This document shows positions 1 through 9,429 of a stretch of DNA of 64,000 nt, in pieces. Made by a program: the position numbers and the translations under genes. The stretch's first letter is position 1, and each line of letters opens with the position of its first letter. This DNA comes from Bradyrhizobium diazoefficiens. GTDB lineage: Bacteria > Pseudomonadota > Alphaproteobacteria > Rhizobiales > Xanthobacteraceae. The stretch covers positions 5,887,001 to 5,951,000 of the forward strand of contig NZ_CP067100.1 of the NCBI RefSeq assembly GCF_016616235.1, in the 5' to 3' direction. The notes under the pieces are model-generated. The model was not told where the DNA came from and ran no database searches. It was given only the letters and a program-made list of their open reading frames with translations.

Positions 1-420
1 ACCGTCAGTCCGAGTTGCCGAGCAGCGCGCTCGGCAGGGCGGCATCGAGAATCTCTTTGCGCTTGCGGTAATACCAGATGGTCCCGTAGCGCTTGGCCGC
101 GCAAGCCCAACCAACCGGGCTTTCCCAAGCGGACTGCGTTAATCGTACTGCGAGGCTCAGGCGCTTACAGGACAGCTTCGGCGCACTGCGTCTGCCCGGT
201 AGCCCAACAATGGACCGCCTACTCACATCGGCACCGGCGGTGTCAGGCACCTGATGCCGCCGCCGTTGAGGATCGCGCTCCATGTCGAGCATGCGGAGTT
301 CACGCCGCGGAAACCGGCGTTTCAATTCGTGCTCGGCTCCGCGGTCGTCCGGACCGCCGAAGCGCGCGGTCAGGATTGCTGATCGGTAACAGGTTCATGC
401 AATAGGGCCAGCGCCGCGCT
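1..420. other. No recognisable gene
   Basis: I see no supported coding gene here. Reading frames are open on the minus strand, but their translations are arginine-rich and show no family motif. The stretch lies beyond the 3' end of a damaged glycosyltransferase gene and is probably degenerate accessory DNA. Confidence 0.4.
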
Positions 421-1578
421 CTAGGGCTCCGCGATAACCGCATCCGGCACCACTCGAGAATTTCGATGCCGTTCAGCCCGCCGCCGCTGAGGCAGGTGCT
501 GCACCTCGCCCTTGCGCCGTCGGCTTCCCACTCGCGCCGGGAACCGCGACCGTATCGAACGCATCGCGCAGCGCGAGGCGACCAGTGCGATCCCGAGAGC
601 TGGTCTCGACGATCTGACCCATCGTAGAGCGGCGGCGGCCTGCGGGACTGTGCTCGCGAGCTGCTCATAGTGGCCCACGTAGGCTCGCGCCATCCGGTCG
701 GACGTGAAGCGCTCCTCGAAGCGAGCTCGCACCACGTGTCGGTCGATCCACGCCAGGTTCTTCACCGCTTGAACTGCTTCCTCCTGTCCGTCGACAATGA
801 AGCCGCTGACGCCTTGATCGATGACCTCCGGCACCGAGCCGGCCCGGTACGCGATCACCGGCGTGCCGCAGGCTATCGCTTCGATCATCACCAGGCCGAA
901 AGGCTCGGGCCACTTGATCGGAACCAGCAAGGCCGCAGCCCCCGACAGAAACGGCTGCTTTCCACGCTCGTCGACTTCCCCGATGAGCTGGGTCTCCGTG
1001 CCGTCGATTTGCGGCTCGATATGCCTCTTGAAATAGGCCGCTTCTCCGCGCGGGAGCTTCGCCGCAATCCGCAGCGGCATTCCGGCGATTGGTGCGGCAC
1101 CGTCTATCATGGACTGCCGGTCGGTCAGTTCCGTCGCGCTTCGAATAGGGGTGCGCTGGTTGTCCGAGATCGAGACGAAACAGGCGTCCGGGAATTCACG
1201 AAGCGTCTCGGGAATCCCGGGCAGATCCAGCCGCCCGTGCATCGTGGTGACGAACGGAATTCCCAAGCGCGTCAGCAGCGGCAGGTGAAGCCAATCGATA
1301 TGCGAATGGATGATGTCGAACTCTCGGGCACGCCGCGAGATCGCCTCCAGCAGAATTGCGACCGCCAGCTTCGGATCGACGCGGGGGCGGCCCAGACGCA
1401 ACGCGCGAGGCCAGACCGGATGCAGCTTCGCGCGCGTGGTGGAGTCCCCGCTCGCAAATAAGGTCACCGTGTGACCGAGATGGACGAGTTCATCCACGAG
1501 CCAAGCGACCCTTTCCGTGCCGACATAGAGCTTCGGAGGAACGCTTTCGGCTAAGGGGGCAATTTGGGCGATCCGCAT
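421..1578 (-). pseudogene. Family 4 glycosyltransferase, disrupted by a short internal inversion and deletion
   Basis: The N-terminus (MRIAQIAPLAESVPPKLY, then VTLFASGD) and the donor-binding part (PIKWPEPFGLVMIEAIACGT, then GSVPEVIDQGVSGF) are those of GT4 glycosyltransferases that use nucleotide sugars. The frame stays open for 385 codons. However, after DNQRTPI at about residue 145 the expected block around NWxATVYHGLP is absent from this strand and reads out as DWCGTVYHGLPVGQF on the plus strand at 1087-1131. The following stretch, normally like YLAFLGRISPEKRxDRAIEIAR (about 30 residues), is missing. The frame then resumes at AGMPLRIAAK. The last 80 or so residues are Arg-rich and unlike the family. 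The gene lies 10 nt behind a tiny membrane-peptide gene and shares its putative stress promoter. The product is probably inactive. Family assignment is firm; the inversion is read directly from the sequence. Confidence 0.8.
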
Positions 1579-1588
1579 CGGTGTGGTC

Positions 1589-1717
1589 TCACCCGGCCGC
1601 GGCGCTGCGCGACGTGAAGCACACGACCAACAACGCGGCGCATATCACCACCAGAAACGTCCCCGCCGAGATTTCTTTGGGACGGCGCGATCCGCGGCGC
1701 GCGAGGGCTGCTTTCAT
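1589..1717 (-). CDS. Small single-span membrane peptide (42 aa)
   Basis: The ATG at 1717 follows a GAGG ribosome-binding site at 6 nt. The product has a basic start (MKAALARRGSRRPKE), then one hydrophobic span (AGTFLVVICAALLVVC), and ends in SRSAAAG. It is followed after 10 nt by the glycosyltransferase start, so the two are probably one operon. A GGAAC-N16-GGTT element lies just upstream (1742-1766). I do not recognise a family. A leader peptide or a chance frame is possible, but start context, membrane span and promoter spacing agree. Confidence 0.5.
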   Translation of the reverse strand: MKAALARRGSRRPKEISAGTFLVVICAALLVVCFTSRSAAAG

Positions 1718-1741
1718 CGGCCACCTCGATTGATCGCCACC

Positions 1742-1766
1742 AACCGCCGCGCCGGGAGAACGTTCC
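1742..1766 (-). promoter_or_regulatory. EcfG-type promoter candidate (GGAAC-N16-GGTT)
   Basis: On the minus strand GGAAC (1766-1762) is followed after 16 nt by GGTT (1745-1742). It sits 25 nt ahead of the small membrane-peptide gene and would drive that gene and the glycosyltransferase. It faces a divergent copy at 1883-1907. Consensus knowledge: EcfG promoters are GGAAC-N16/17-CGTT. Confidence 0.5.
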
Positions 1767-1882
1767 GCCCTTCCGCTCGGGACACTTGGTTCCTATTCCG
1801 TGCCCGCCGCATACAATGCGTTCGGTAATTCGATGACCACTACCGCGCATGTCGCTCTAGGGCCTCGTTGCCACAAATTCCC

Positions 1883-1907
1883 GGAACGACTACCCTCACT
1901 CGCGGTT
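1883..1907 (+). promoter_or_regulatory. EcfG-type promoter candidate (GGAAC-N16-GGTT)
   Basis: GGAAC at 1883-1887 and GGTT at 1904-1907 are separated by 16 nt. The element lies 43 nt upstream of the TTG start of the TreS-like amylase gene and is divergent from the element at 1742-1766. Confidence 0.55.
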
Positions 1908-1949
1908 ACCTGAAAGCCGTTCGATCGCTCGGCCAGCAAAGGAAGTCGT

Positions 1950-3567
1950 TTGCTCGATCTCTGGTACAAGAACGCCGTGATCTACAGCCTGAACGTCGCC
2001 ACCTACAAAGACGGCAACGGAGACGGGATTGGCGATTTCAAAGGTCTAACCGAGCAGCTCGATCACATCGCTCAACTTGGCGTAAATTGCCTGTGGCTGC
2101 TTCCATTATCCCAGTCCCGGACTGGACCACGGCTACGATGTCACGGACTACTACAACGTCGCACCGGCACTCGGAACGTTGGGCGATTTCGTCGAATTCA
2201 GCCATCAGGCCCGACTGCGCGGATTGCGCCTGATAGTCGACCTTCCCATCAATCACACTTCGGACAGGCACCCCTGGTTTCAGCAGGCTCGCGCCGACCC
2301 GTCGTCCCCGTTTCGGGAATACTACGTCTGGTCAACCCGCGAACCCGAAAACAGCACGGAGGGCGTTGTGTTTCCCGGGGTCCAACTCAGCGTGTGGACT
2401 TACGATCTCTGCGCGCAGTCGTGGTACTATCACCGGTTTTACCAACACCAACCCGACCTCAACATATCCTGCGCCGCCGTCCGCGAAGAGATCTTCAGGA
2501 TCTTCGGCTTCTGGCTTGAACTCGGTGTATCGGGATTCCGCATCGACGCAGCGCCGTTCGTCGTGGAGGAAATACGACCAGACCGTCCGGCGAAGCGCCG
2601 GTATGAGTTTTTTGCCGAGCTCCGCAACTTCCTGTCCTGGCGCAAAGGGGACGCGGTCTTGCTGGCGGAAGCAAACGTAGCTCCCGCGGAGCTTCAGCAT
2701 TATTTCGGGGATGGATCGCGGATTCACATGCTGTTTGCGTTCTTGTTGAATCAGCACTTGTTCCTTGCACTTGCGCGCGAAAGTGCCGAACCGCTGCGGC
2801 GCTGCATGAGCCAGCTGCCTCAACTGCCGCAATTCGCACACTGGGCCCAGTTTCTACGCAATCATGATGAGCTGGATCTCGGTCGCCTTACTTCCGACGA
2901 GCGCGACGAGGTTTATGCAGCATTCGCTCCAACCCGCAAAATGCAGCTTTACGGACGCGGAATTCGGCGGCGGCTCGCCGGCATGTTTGGAAACGACCGC
3001 CGCCGCATCGAGCTGGCATTCAGTCTGCTGTTCAGTCTTCCTGGCACGCCGGTCATTTACTATGGCGACGAGCTGGGAATGGGCGACGATCTGTCGCTTC
3101 CGGAGCGATGGCCTGTACGGACGTGCATGCAATGGACGGAGGATGAAAACGCCGGATTCTCCTCGCGGCCCGGGCATCGTTTGCTTCATCATGTGATCCG
3201 GGAGGGCGAATACGCACCAGCCAAGGTGAATGCGACTGCCCAGCAGCGCGACCCGGATTCGCTGTTCAATTGGTTGCGGCGTCTGGTTGAAATGCGCCAG
3301 TCCTGCCCCGAGATCGGTTGGGGTGAATGCACCTTTCCCGAAAGCAACTGTCCCGCGGTCCTGATCCAGCATTTCGTTTGGGAAGGCAAATTCGTGCTCG
3401 TGCTGCACAACTTGTCACAATCCAGCTGCAGCACGGAGATCAGGGGTATTCCGGAGGGACGGAAGCTGACAGATATATTCGGCAACCGAATTTACGGTTC
3501 GACCCCCGCCGACGCCACTGCTATCGCGCTTGATGGTTATGGCTATCGATGGTTTCGCCTCGACTGA
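1950..3567 (+). pseudogene. TreS-like GH13 alpha-amylase family enzyme, one frameshift
   Basis: GH13 family enzyme of the trehalose synthase/alpha-glucan type. The first frame starts at a TTG (1950) behind AGGAAG and reads [15 protein letters not shown], then [17 protein letters not shown], then NCLWLLP. Near 2111 the frame changes. The rest continues as [19 protein letters not shown] and on to the stop at 3567. A 2-nt loss inside the LLPFxPSP segment explains it. Active-site regions are present: [17 protein letters not shown] (nucleophile Asp), LLAEANV (acid Glu) and FLRNHDELDL (third acid). In this family the product interconverts maltose and trehalose or cleaves alpha-glucans in the cytoplasm. 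It is preceded by a stress-promoter motif. It could be a sequencing error, but neighbouring genes are damaged too, so I call it a pseudogene. Confidence 0.75.
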
Positions 3568-3611
3568 GCCAATGAGCGGCATCCTCGAGGATTACGATCG
3601 TCCGCCCATGC

Positions 3612-4185
3612 TTAGTTCCGGGCACGCCGCACCGCGGCCTGCAGCCGCTCACTTTCCTTTTCCCACCGGTCGTCCTCCTTGCGTCAACGCTTCTCGAGAA
3701 CTTCGGCCTCGGCCCTGATGGCAGCGGCCCTCTCGGCATGCTCGCGCTTCGGCCTTGTCCAGCGCGGCTTGCGCTTTGGCCATTGACCTTTCGCGCCGTT
3801 CCCGCTCCCGTTGCCTGGCGGCCTCTTCGCGCCGGCGCTCGGCGTCGTGCCGCTTCTGCTCGAAATCGCCGGCGGCCTTTGGGCATTCCGCTCGCTGATT
3901 TCGGGCGCGGCTCGCTTCGCCGGCCTCGGCCGACGCTCTTCTGCCGAGTCCCCTTGTCGTTGCATCCCAGATCCGATGGCAGATCGGAGTGCTCCGCGAA
4001 ACGGTCATTCGATCCCGCGGGCCGCTTGAGCACGACGACCGGCCTGGACATCGTCGCGGCGATGACATCGGGGTCGTCGGTCTCCTTCGCGACGCCCCGA
4101 TGGAAGGATTTCTGCCGGCGCCTCAGGCCTCAAGCGCCGCCTTCATCAAGGGCGCGCCGATCGCGAGGCCACCAAAAAAAGCGCG
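3612..4185 (-). pseudogene. Remnant of a rhizobial TolA-like coiled-coil hypothetical protein
   Basis: Three minus-strand frames together spell a charged, coiled-coil protein family I know from Bradyrhizobium/Rhodopseudomonas, often labelled TolA-like. The order is [14 protein letters not shown], then a TGA where Trp is expected, then [63 protein letters not shown] and EHAERAAAIRAEAEVLEKR. An in-frame TGA follows, and beyond it the family tail RKEDDRWEKESERLQAAVRR. At least two frameshifts and two stop codons break it. Function of the intact family is unknown. A second, smaller remnant of the same family lies at about 10985-11075. Confidence 0.65.
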
Positions 4186-4690
4186 CCCAAAAGCTCGAAG
4201 CTCGGGGCAAGACCGTCCATTTCAAGGAATTGCTCAGGATGGAGCCCGACGGCGGCACCAACCAATATCCGCAAAATCAATAACGGACATTGGAAGGGGT
4301 GGCTGGGTCCGGAGCACCGCTGCCTGGTGCCGTTCACGTCATTTTCCAAATGCGACACCATCGACGGCAAGAAAGTTCCGGTGTGGTTCGCGCTGGACGA
4401 GAGCCGGCCACTCCTGGCATTTGCCGGCCTTTGGACCAACTGGACGCGCTGTCCGAAAGGCCATGGAAGGCGAGGTCACGGCCGACCTCTTCGGCTTCCT
4501 GAACTGCGATCCGAACGCAGAGGTCAAGCGCGTCCATCCCAAGGCGATGCCGGTGATCCTGACCACCACCGAGGCGTACGATGTCTGGATGCGCGCGCCG
4601 TGGGACGAGGCCAAAGCGTTACAGCGCCCTCTTCCGGATGGTGCGCTCCAAATCGTTGCAAAGACCCCCTCTCGCCGCCTAAGTCTATGC
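4173..4690 (+). pseudogene. SRAP (YedK/HMCES-like) abasic-site protein, 5'-truncated and frameshifted
   Basis: SRAP-domain proteins crosslink to abasic sites in single-stranded DNA through their Cys2 residue. Spread over three plus-strand frames are family blocks in the right order: [88 protein letters not shown] and [20 protein letters not shown]. The N-terminal part with the catalytic Cys2 is missing and at least two frameshifts are present (near 4260 and near 4440). It abuts the TolA-like remnant on the other strand. This was a DNA-repair gene, fitting the repair content of the island, and is not functional. Confidence 0.7.
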
Positions 4691-4761
4691 ACAGGGCGGC
4701 GGAACAGGTGGACAAGCCGAAGCTACGGCAATTCGGAATCCCTGGTCTGTGTTAGCAGCCC

Positions 4762-4786
4762 GGAACGGGCACGGCCGGCAAGGATT
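4762..4786 (+). promoter_or_regulatory. EcfG-type promoter candidate (GGAAC-N16-GATT)
   Basis: GGAAC at 4762-4766 is followed after 16 nt by GATT at 4783-4786. The element ends 23 nt before the start of the 90-aa gene at 4810. The -10-like half departs from CGTT. Confidence 0.4.
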
Positions 4787-4809
4787 CGTCCCCAGTCAGG
4801 AGCAATCTG

Positions 4810-5082
4810 ATGCTGATGTTTAGGGAAAGGCGGCCCGCGATCCGGACGCTGCGGGGCTGGGCAATCTCCGTGCTGCAAGAGGCTGGCGCAATTCGCGAGT
4901 GCGAAGAGCACGGCTGGATGCAAGATCGGGCCGACCCGCATGCCCGCGAGCGGGCCGTCGACATCGCTCGTCGGGATCCGCCGCCCGGCGTCTCTTCGGA
5001 AGAGGCCGCCTCTGAGGTCCGGGAGATTCTCGATTCGATTGGGGACAGCTGTCCGGAGTGCCCGCCCGAGGGCCTCGTCTGA
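4810..5082 (+). CDS. Conserved small hypothetical protein (90 aa)
   Basis: This 90-residue soluble, acidic protein has no membrane span. It contains RTLRGWAISVLQEAGAIREC, CEEHGWMQDRADPHARERA and a C-terminal DSIGDSCPECPPEGLV. The two closely spaced Cys (C-P-E-C) and the EEHGWM motif resemble a small Bradyrhizobium protein family of unknown function that I recall only as hypothetical. A GGAAC-N16-GATT element precedes it, and dinB starts 39 nt downstream, so the two may be co-transcribed. I cannot assign a function; metal binding through the CPEC pair is possible. Confidence 0.65.
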   Translation: MLMFRERRPAIRTLRGWAISVLQEAGAIRECEEHGWMQDRADPHARERAVDIARRDPPPGVSSEEAASEVREILDSIGDSCPECPPEGLV

Positions 5083-5120
5083 TACTGGGACGAACCGAGG
5101 CGACCTTCTATAATTGCGCG

Positions 5121-6221
5121 ATGGCATCCGATCCGGAGCAAGGCGCCTTGAGCGCGGCCCATCGCAAGATCATCCATATAGACATGGATGCGTTCTATGC
5201 GTCCGTCGAACAGCGCGATAACGCGGATTTGCGTGGCAGGCCGGTTGCGGTAGGCGGTTCGGCCGAGCGAGGGGTGGTCGCCGCCGCGAGCTACGAAGCT
5301 CGCAGATTTGGTGTCCGCTCCGCAATGCCGTCGGTGACCGCCAAGCGCCAATGTCCCGACCTAATCTTCGTCAAGCCGCGCTTTGAGGTCTACAAGGCGA
5401 TCAGCCGACAGATCCGCGAGATCTTCGCCGAGCACACGACCATCATCGAACCTTTGTCGCTCGATGAGGCGTATCTCGACGTGACCGAGAACCTTCAGGG
5501 CATCCCACTCGCCAGGGACATCGCCCTGCGGATCCGTGAAAAGATCAAAGCCGAGACGGACCTCAACGCCTCCGCTGGCATCTCCTACAACAAGTTTCTG
5601 GCCAAGCTCGCCTCCGATCACCGTAAGCCCAACGGACAATTCGTGATCTCCCCGGAGATGGGACCTGCCTTCGTGGAGGCGCTGCCGGTAGGCAAATTCC
5701 ACGGCATCGGTCCTGCAACCAGCGCGAAGATGAACGCGCTTGGCATTTTCACGGGGCTGGACATGCGCAAGCAGTCGCTCGAGTTCATGAGCTCAAACTT
5801 CGGCAAGTCGGGCGCTTACTACTACTGGATCGCGCGCGCAGTCGACGAGCGGCCAGTGCGACCCAACAGAATCCGAAAATCGATCGGAGCAGAGAATACG
5901 TTCTCGACTGACCTTGCGGACTTCAATGCCATGGTTGCCGAACTCCAACCACTGATCGACAAAGTCTGGCGTCATTGCGAGATCACGGGAAGCCGCGGAC
6001 GAGCAGTGACTCTCAAGGTAAAGTTCTTCGACTTCGAAATCATCACACGGAGCAAGTCTGCTGCGACCGTCATCACGGATCGCGAGGCCTTGGCAATGGT
6101 GGTTGAGGGACTGCTGAAAAATGAAACCCCGGTCCCGAAGCCGGTGCGGCTGCTGGGGGTCTCACTTTCGTCGCTACAAGGCGAAGCTGAAGCCGAGCCG
6201 CAACTCGACCTTCCGATCTAG
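5121..6221 (+). CDS. dinB: DNA polymerase IV (Y-family translesion polymerase)
   Basis: The 366-residue length is normal for DinB, which copies damaged templates without proofreading. The palm motif HIDMDAFYASVEQRD carries the first catalytic Asp. Further motifs are GVVAAASYEARRFGVRSAMP, EPLSLDEAYLDVT with the catalytic SLDE acidic pair, and GISYNKFLAKLASD; a helix-hairpin-helix thumb lies around KFHGIGPATSAKM. The little-finger domain follows, and the C-terminus QLDLPI resembles the beta-clamp-binding motif (QLxLF type). I chose ATG 5121 rather than the upstream GTG at 5058 because the family N-terminus begins here and the upstream part overlaps the preceding gene. No frame damage is seen, unlike many neighbours. 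Confidence 0.93.
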   Translation: MASDPEQGALSAAHRKIIHIDMDAFYASVEQRDNADLRGRPVAVGGSAERGVVAAASYEARRFGVRSAMPSVTAKRQCPDLIFVKPRFEVYKAISRQIREIFAEHTTIIEPLSLDEAYLDVTENLQGIPLARDIALRIREKIKAETDLNASAGISYNKFLAKLASDHRKPNGQFVISPEMGPAFVEALPVGKFHGIGPATSAKMNALGIFTGLDMRKQSLEFMSSNFGKSGAYYYWIARAVDERPVRPNRIRKSIGAENTFSTDLADFNAMVAELQPLIDKVWRHCEITGSRGRAVTLKVKFFDFEIITRSKSAATVITDREALAMVVEGLLKNETPVPKPVRLLGVSLSSLQGEAEAEPQLDLPI

Positions 6222-6359
6222 CGGCGATCGACGAAGGTTGTAGCACGGCGACGTCCGCCTGAAAGCGATGAGGCGCATGACCAGGCAACCGTGAACCACC
6301 CGCCTCCGGCAGGTCTCCCGTCCCCGGACGAAAGTATAAGCGACCGGCAAGTTAGCCTC

Positions 6360-6384
6360 GGAACTGGATGCCGCCGCGCCCATT
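6360..6384 (+). promoter_or_regulatory. EcfG-type promoter candidate (GGAAC-N16-CATT)
   Basis: GGAAC at 6360-6364 is followed after 16 nt by CATT at 6381-6384. A GTG in frame with the GH15 gene begins only 7 nt later (6391), so the transcript could be nearly leaderless. Confidence 0.45.
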
Positions 6385-6402
6385 GTTCCTGTGGGTGTTT
6401 AC

Positions 6403-8238
6403 ATGCCTCTTATCGAAGATTACGCGCTGATCGGTGATTGTGAGACTGGGGCCCTGGTCGGGCGCGACGGCTCGATAGACTGGCTCTGCCTGCCACGCTT
6501 CGATTCCGATAGCTGTTTCGGGCGGCTCCTCGGAAATGAGGAGAACGGATACTGGAAGCTGTGTCCGGTCGATCGGTATGCCAGCGAGCGCCGCTACCGG
6601 CCGGACAGCTTGATCCTGGAGACGGTCTTCACGACCGATCACGGTCGTGCCCGCCTCATCGATTTCATGCCCCCGAAATCAGACCTGTCAAAGGTCGTCA
6701 GGATCGTGGAAGGGCTCGAAGGCACGGTCGAGATGCGCAGCGAACTGACCGCGCGCTTTGACTACGGGATTAGCGTGCCCTGGGTAAGTCGCAGCGAGCA
6801 AGGGGCGATCAGCCTCGTTGCCGGAGCCTCCATGCTGCTGCTGGGAACTGAAGTACCGATGCACGGCGCGTCCATGAAGACGGTCGGTTCATTTTCGATC
6901 AGCGATGGGCAGCGCGTTGCCTTCGTTCTTTCCCACCAGATTTCGTACGAGGATCCTGCTGCTCCAGCGGACCCAATCGCCCTGCTGGATCAGACCGAAC
7001 GCTTCTGGCGTGATTGGTCCAGCCGCTGCGAAGCGGCGGGCCCGTACTCGGAGCCGGTTCTACGGTCGCTGATAACGCTGAAGGCCCTGACCTTCGCGCC
7101 AAGTGGCGGCATGGTCGCCGCGGCGACAACCTCGCTCCCGGAGCAGATCGGCGGCCAAAGGAACTGGGACTATCGGTTCTGCTGGGTCCGTGACGCCACG
7201 CTGACGCTGTTGGCCCTCATGGGGGGTGGCTACTACGACGAGGCGCGGGCGTGGCGAGACTGGCTCGTCCGCGCTGTGGCGGGAAGTCCAAAGCAACTGC
7301 AGATCATGTACACGGTCACGGGCGAGCGCCGGCTGACCGAGTGGGAGGTACCGTGGCTATCCGGCTACGAGAATTCGAAGCCGGTGCGGATCGGAAATGC
7401 GGCGCACACGCAGCTTCAGCTCGACGTCTACGGCGAGTTGATGGATGCCCTGTACCAGGGGCGCCGCGGCGGACTGCGCGAGAACAAGCGGGCCTGGACG
7501 ATCCAATGCGCCCTGCTCGACCATCTCAAAGGTATCTGGACCGAACCCGACGAAGGCATTTGGGAGGTCCGCGGCGGTGCAAAGCACTTCACCTATTCAA
7601 AGATCATGGCGTGGGTCGCTTTCGATCGAGCGATCAAGTCGGCAGCTGAGTTCGGTATGGATGGACCCGTTGAGACCTGGGAAGCGCAACGCGCCGCGAT
7701 CCACGATGACGTGTGTCGCCACGGCTATGACGAAAATCGGAAGACCTTCGTTCAAGTCTACGGCGAGCCGCAGCTCGACGCGAGCTTGCTGCTGATCCCG
7801 GCTGTGGGGTTCCTGCCGCCCGACGATCCGCGGGTGATTTCGACCATCAATGCCATCGAACATGAACTCTTCGAGGACGGCTTCGTTCGGCGATACGACA
7901 CTGGTGCTACGAAGGATGGCCTGCCGCCGGGCGAAGGGATGTTCCTGGCCTGCAGCTTCTGGCTGGCAGACGCGTATCATCTGATTGGCCGCGACGCAGA
8001 TGCCAAGGAGTTGTTCGAGCGGCTTCTGACGCTTCGCAATGATGTCGGCCTGCTGTCAGAAGAGTATGACACCAAGCGTCGGCGCCTCGTCGGAAATTTC
8101 CCGCAGGCCTTCTCCCATATCGCCCTTGTCAATACGGCACACAACCTCACGCATCGAGAGAAGCCGTCCGAGCACCGCGGCAGCAAAAAGGCGCTTCCAA
8201 GCAAGGGAAAACAAGCAACCGACGCGACCAGGAGGTAA
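6403..8238 (+). CDS. Glycoside hydrolase family 15 protein (glucoamylase/trehalase-like)
   Basis: This 611-residue cytoplasmic protein has the usual two-part layout: an N-terminal beta-sandwich (about 1-220, beginning LIEDYALIGDCETGALVGRD, GSIDWLCLPRFDSDSCFGRL) and an (alpha/alpha)6 barrel. The barrel shows WDYRFCWVRDATLTLLALM, with the conserved WxWxRD-type substrate site, and PGEGMFLACSFWLADAYHL, with the second catalytic Glu (GEG). The family hydrolyses alpha-1,4 or alpha-1,1 glucosidic bonds; some bacterial members are trehalases. The ATG at 6403 matches the family N-terminus; a GTG at 6391 is an alternative. The stop codon overlaps the ribosome-binding site of the SDR gene, so they form an operon. 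It fits the trehalose/glycogen theme of the island. Confidence 0.88.
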   Translation: MPLIEDYALIGDCETGALVGRDGSIDWLCLPRFDSDSCFGRLLGNEENGYWKLCPVDRYASERRYRPDSLILETVFTTDHGRARLIDFMPPKSDLSKVVRIVEGLEGTVEMRSELTARFDYGISVPWVSRSEQGAISLVAGASMLLLGTEVPMHGASMKTVGSFSISDGQRVAFVLSHQISYEDPAAPADPIALLDQTERFWRDWSSRCEAAGPYSEPVLRSLITLKALTFAPSGGMVAAATTSLPEQIGGQRNWDYRFCWVRDATLTLLALMGGGYYDEARAWRDWLVRAVAGSPKQLQIMYTVTGERRLTEWEVPWLSGYENSKPVRIGNAAHTQLQLDVYGELMDALYQGRRGGLRENKRAWTIQCALLDHLKGIWTEPDEGIWEVRGGAKHFTYSKIMAWVAFDRAIKSAAEFGMDGPVETWEAQRAAIHDDVCRHGYDENRKTFVQVYGEPQLDASLLLIPAVGFLPPDDPRVISTINAIEHELFEDGFVRRYDTGATKDGLPPGEGMFLACSFWLADAYHLIGRDADAKELFERLLTLRNDVGLLSEEYDTKRRRLVGNFPQAFSHIALVNTAHNLTHREKPSEHRGSKKALPSKGKQATDATRR

Positions 8239-8240
8239 GC

Positions 8241-9099
8241 ATGGCAGAAAACCAGACCGACCCGGCCGCTCCAGCCAGCCCAGGCGAACGCCCTCGACCG
8301 GCGGTCCGCTTTCCGGTTGTGCTGGAGGGGCAGCCTGCTCTGGTAACCGGTGCAAACTCAGGAATCGGCCGCGCGGTCGCCCTGGGTCTCGCCGCCTCAG
8401 GCGCCGACGTCGTCGTCAACTACGTCGTGGATCCCGAGGCGGCCGAAGATGTCGCCCACGGGATCGAAGCGATCGGACGGAGGGCGATCACGATCAAGGC
8501 CGACGTCAGTAGCGAGGAACATGTCCGATCGATGTTTGCGACCGCCATCGATTATTTCGGGACCCTGCATATTGTGGTGAACAACGCCGGATTGCAGCGC
8601 GATGCGCCATTCCACGACATGTCGCTCGACGAGTGGAATAAAGTTATCGGCGTCAATCTAACAGGCCAGTTTCTCTGCGCCAGGGAAGCCGTACGCGAAT
8701 TCAGGAGACGAGGTGTCATGAAGGACGTCTCGGTCGCCGCCGGCAAGCTCATCTGCATGAGCTCCGTCCACCAGGAGATACCCTGGGCGGGACACGCGAA
8801 CTATGCAGCGTCGAAAGGCGGCGTCATGCAGATGATGAGAAGTAGCGCCCCTCGCCATCCGCGTCAACGGCGTGGCCCCGGGTGCCATTCGCACGCCTAT
8901 CAATCGCCCCGCCTGGGAAACCAAGGAGGCGTACGAAAGCCTGATGACTCTCGTACCGTATAAGCGCATTGGCGAGCCCGACGATATTGCCCAAGCGGTG
9001 GCTTGGCTGGCCTCCGACGCCGCCGACTACGTCACCGGCGCGACGCTGTTCATCGACGGCGGCATGATGCTTTTCCCCGGTTTTGCGACCGGCGGGTAG
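8241..9099 (+). pseudogene. SDR-family glucose 1-dehydrogenase-like oxidoreductase with a probable 14-nt deletion
   Basis: A classical short-chain dehydrogenase starts at ATG 8241 after AGGAGG. It has the Rossmann motif TGANSGIGRAVALGLAASGA, NNAG (as VVNNAGLQRD), the active-site Ser region CMSSVHQEIPWAGHANYAAS and YxxxK (YAASK). After MQMMRS the frame breaks near 8845. The family continuation LAIRVNGVAPGAIRTPIN, ending LFIDGGMMLFPGFATGG, follows in another frame up to 9099. Comparison with the usual MMRSLAQEVAPLAIRVNG implies about 14 nt lost, removing the LAQE segment. The catalytic residues precede the break, but the substrate-binding C-terminus would be lost. The gene is co-transcribed with GH15. 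A deletion of this size is hard to explain as a base-calling error. Confidence 0.75.
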
Positions 9100-9189
9100 G
9101 CACCCGCTCGATCGTCCCCGATGGCGAGCAAATCACGGGACGGAGCGCCCGTCGGAGCTGGAACGACCAAGGTCACGCGGTCCCAATCG

Positions 9190-9215
9190 GGAACAGCATT
9201 CTACATTGGCTCGTT
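9190..9215 (+). promoter_or_regulatory. EcfG-type promoter candidate (GGAAC-N17-CGTT)
   Basis: GGAAC at 9190-9194 and the full consensus CGTT at 9212-9215 are 17 nt apart. The DUF3606 gene starts at 9238 with a GAGGAGG ribosome-binding site in between. Confidence 0.55.
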
Positions 9216-9237
9216 GCGAGTTGAGGAGGATGAGCCA

Positions 9238-9429
9238 ATGGCAAAAGCGAAGAAGAAGACCAGTCGTGGCCGTAATCAGGATCGCGCTCGGGTGGCGGGC
9301 GGCCAAGACTATGAGGTCCGCTATGAGGCCAAGAAGACGCGCCGCTCGGCGGCCGCCGTGAAATCGGCGGTCAAGAAGGCGGGCACCAGCCGGAAGAGGG
9401 TCGAGCAACGGCTCAGTCGTAAGAAGTAG
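9238..9429 (+). CDS. DUF3606-type small basic protein (63 aa)
   Basis: The start at 9238 follows a strong GAGGAGG. The protein is highly basic, with a lysine-rich N-terminus (MAKAKKKTSRGRNQ). It then shows the DUF3606 pattern DRARVAGGQDYEVRY, AKKTRRSAAAVKSAVKKAGT and SRKRVEQRL. DUF3606 proteins are short, of unknown function and frequent in rhizobial stress regulons. A consensus EcfG-type promoter lies directly upstream. A second DUF3606 gene is at 19804. The charge suggests nucleic-acid binding, but that is only inference. Confidence 0.7.
   Translation: MAKAKKKTSRGRNQDRARVAGGQDYEVRYEAKKTRRSAAAVKSAVKKAGTSRKRVEQRLSRKK

Noticed and set aside
670..1461. Long plus-strand frame opposite the glycosyltransferase
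   Set aside because: It is mostly the antisense of the GT4 gene (for example the complement of the ACGTPVIA segment). Only the short VYHGLP part is meaningful, as inverted GT4 sequence.
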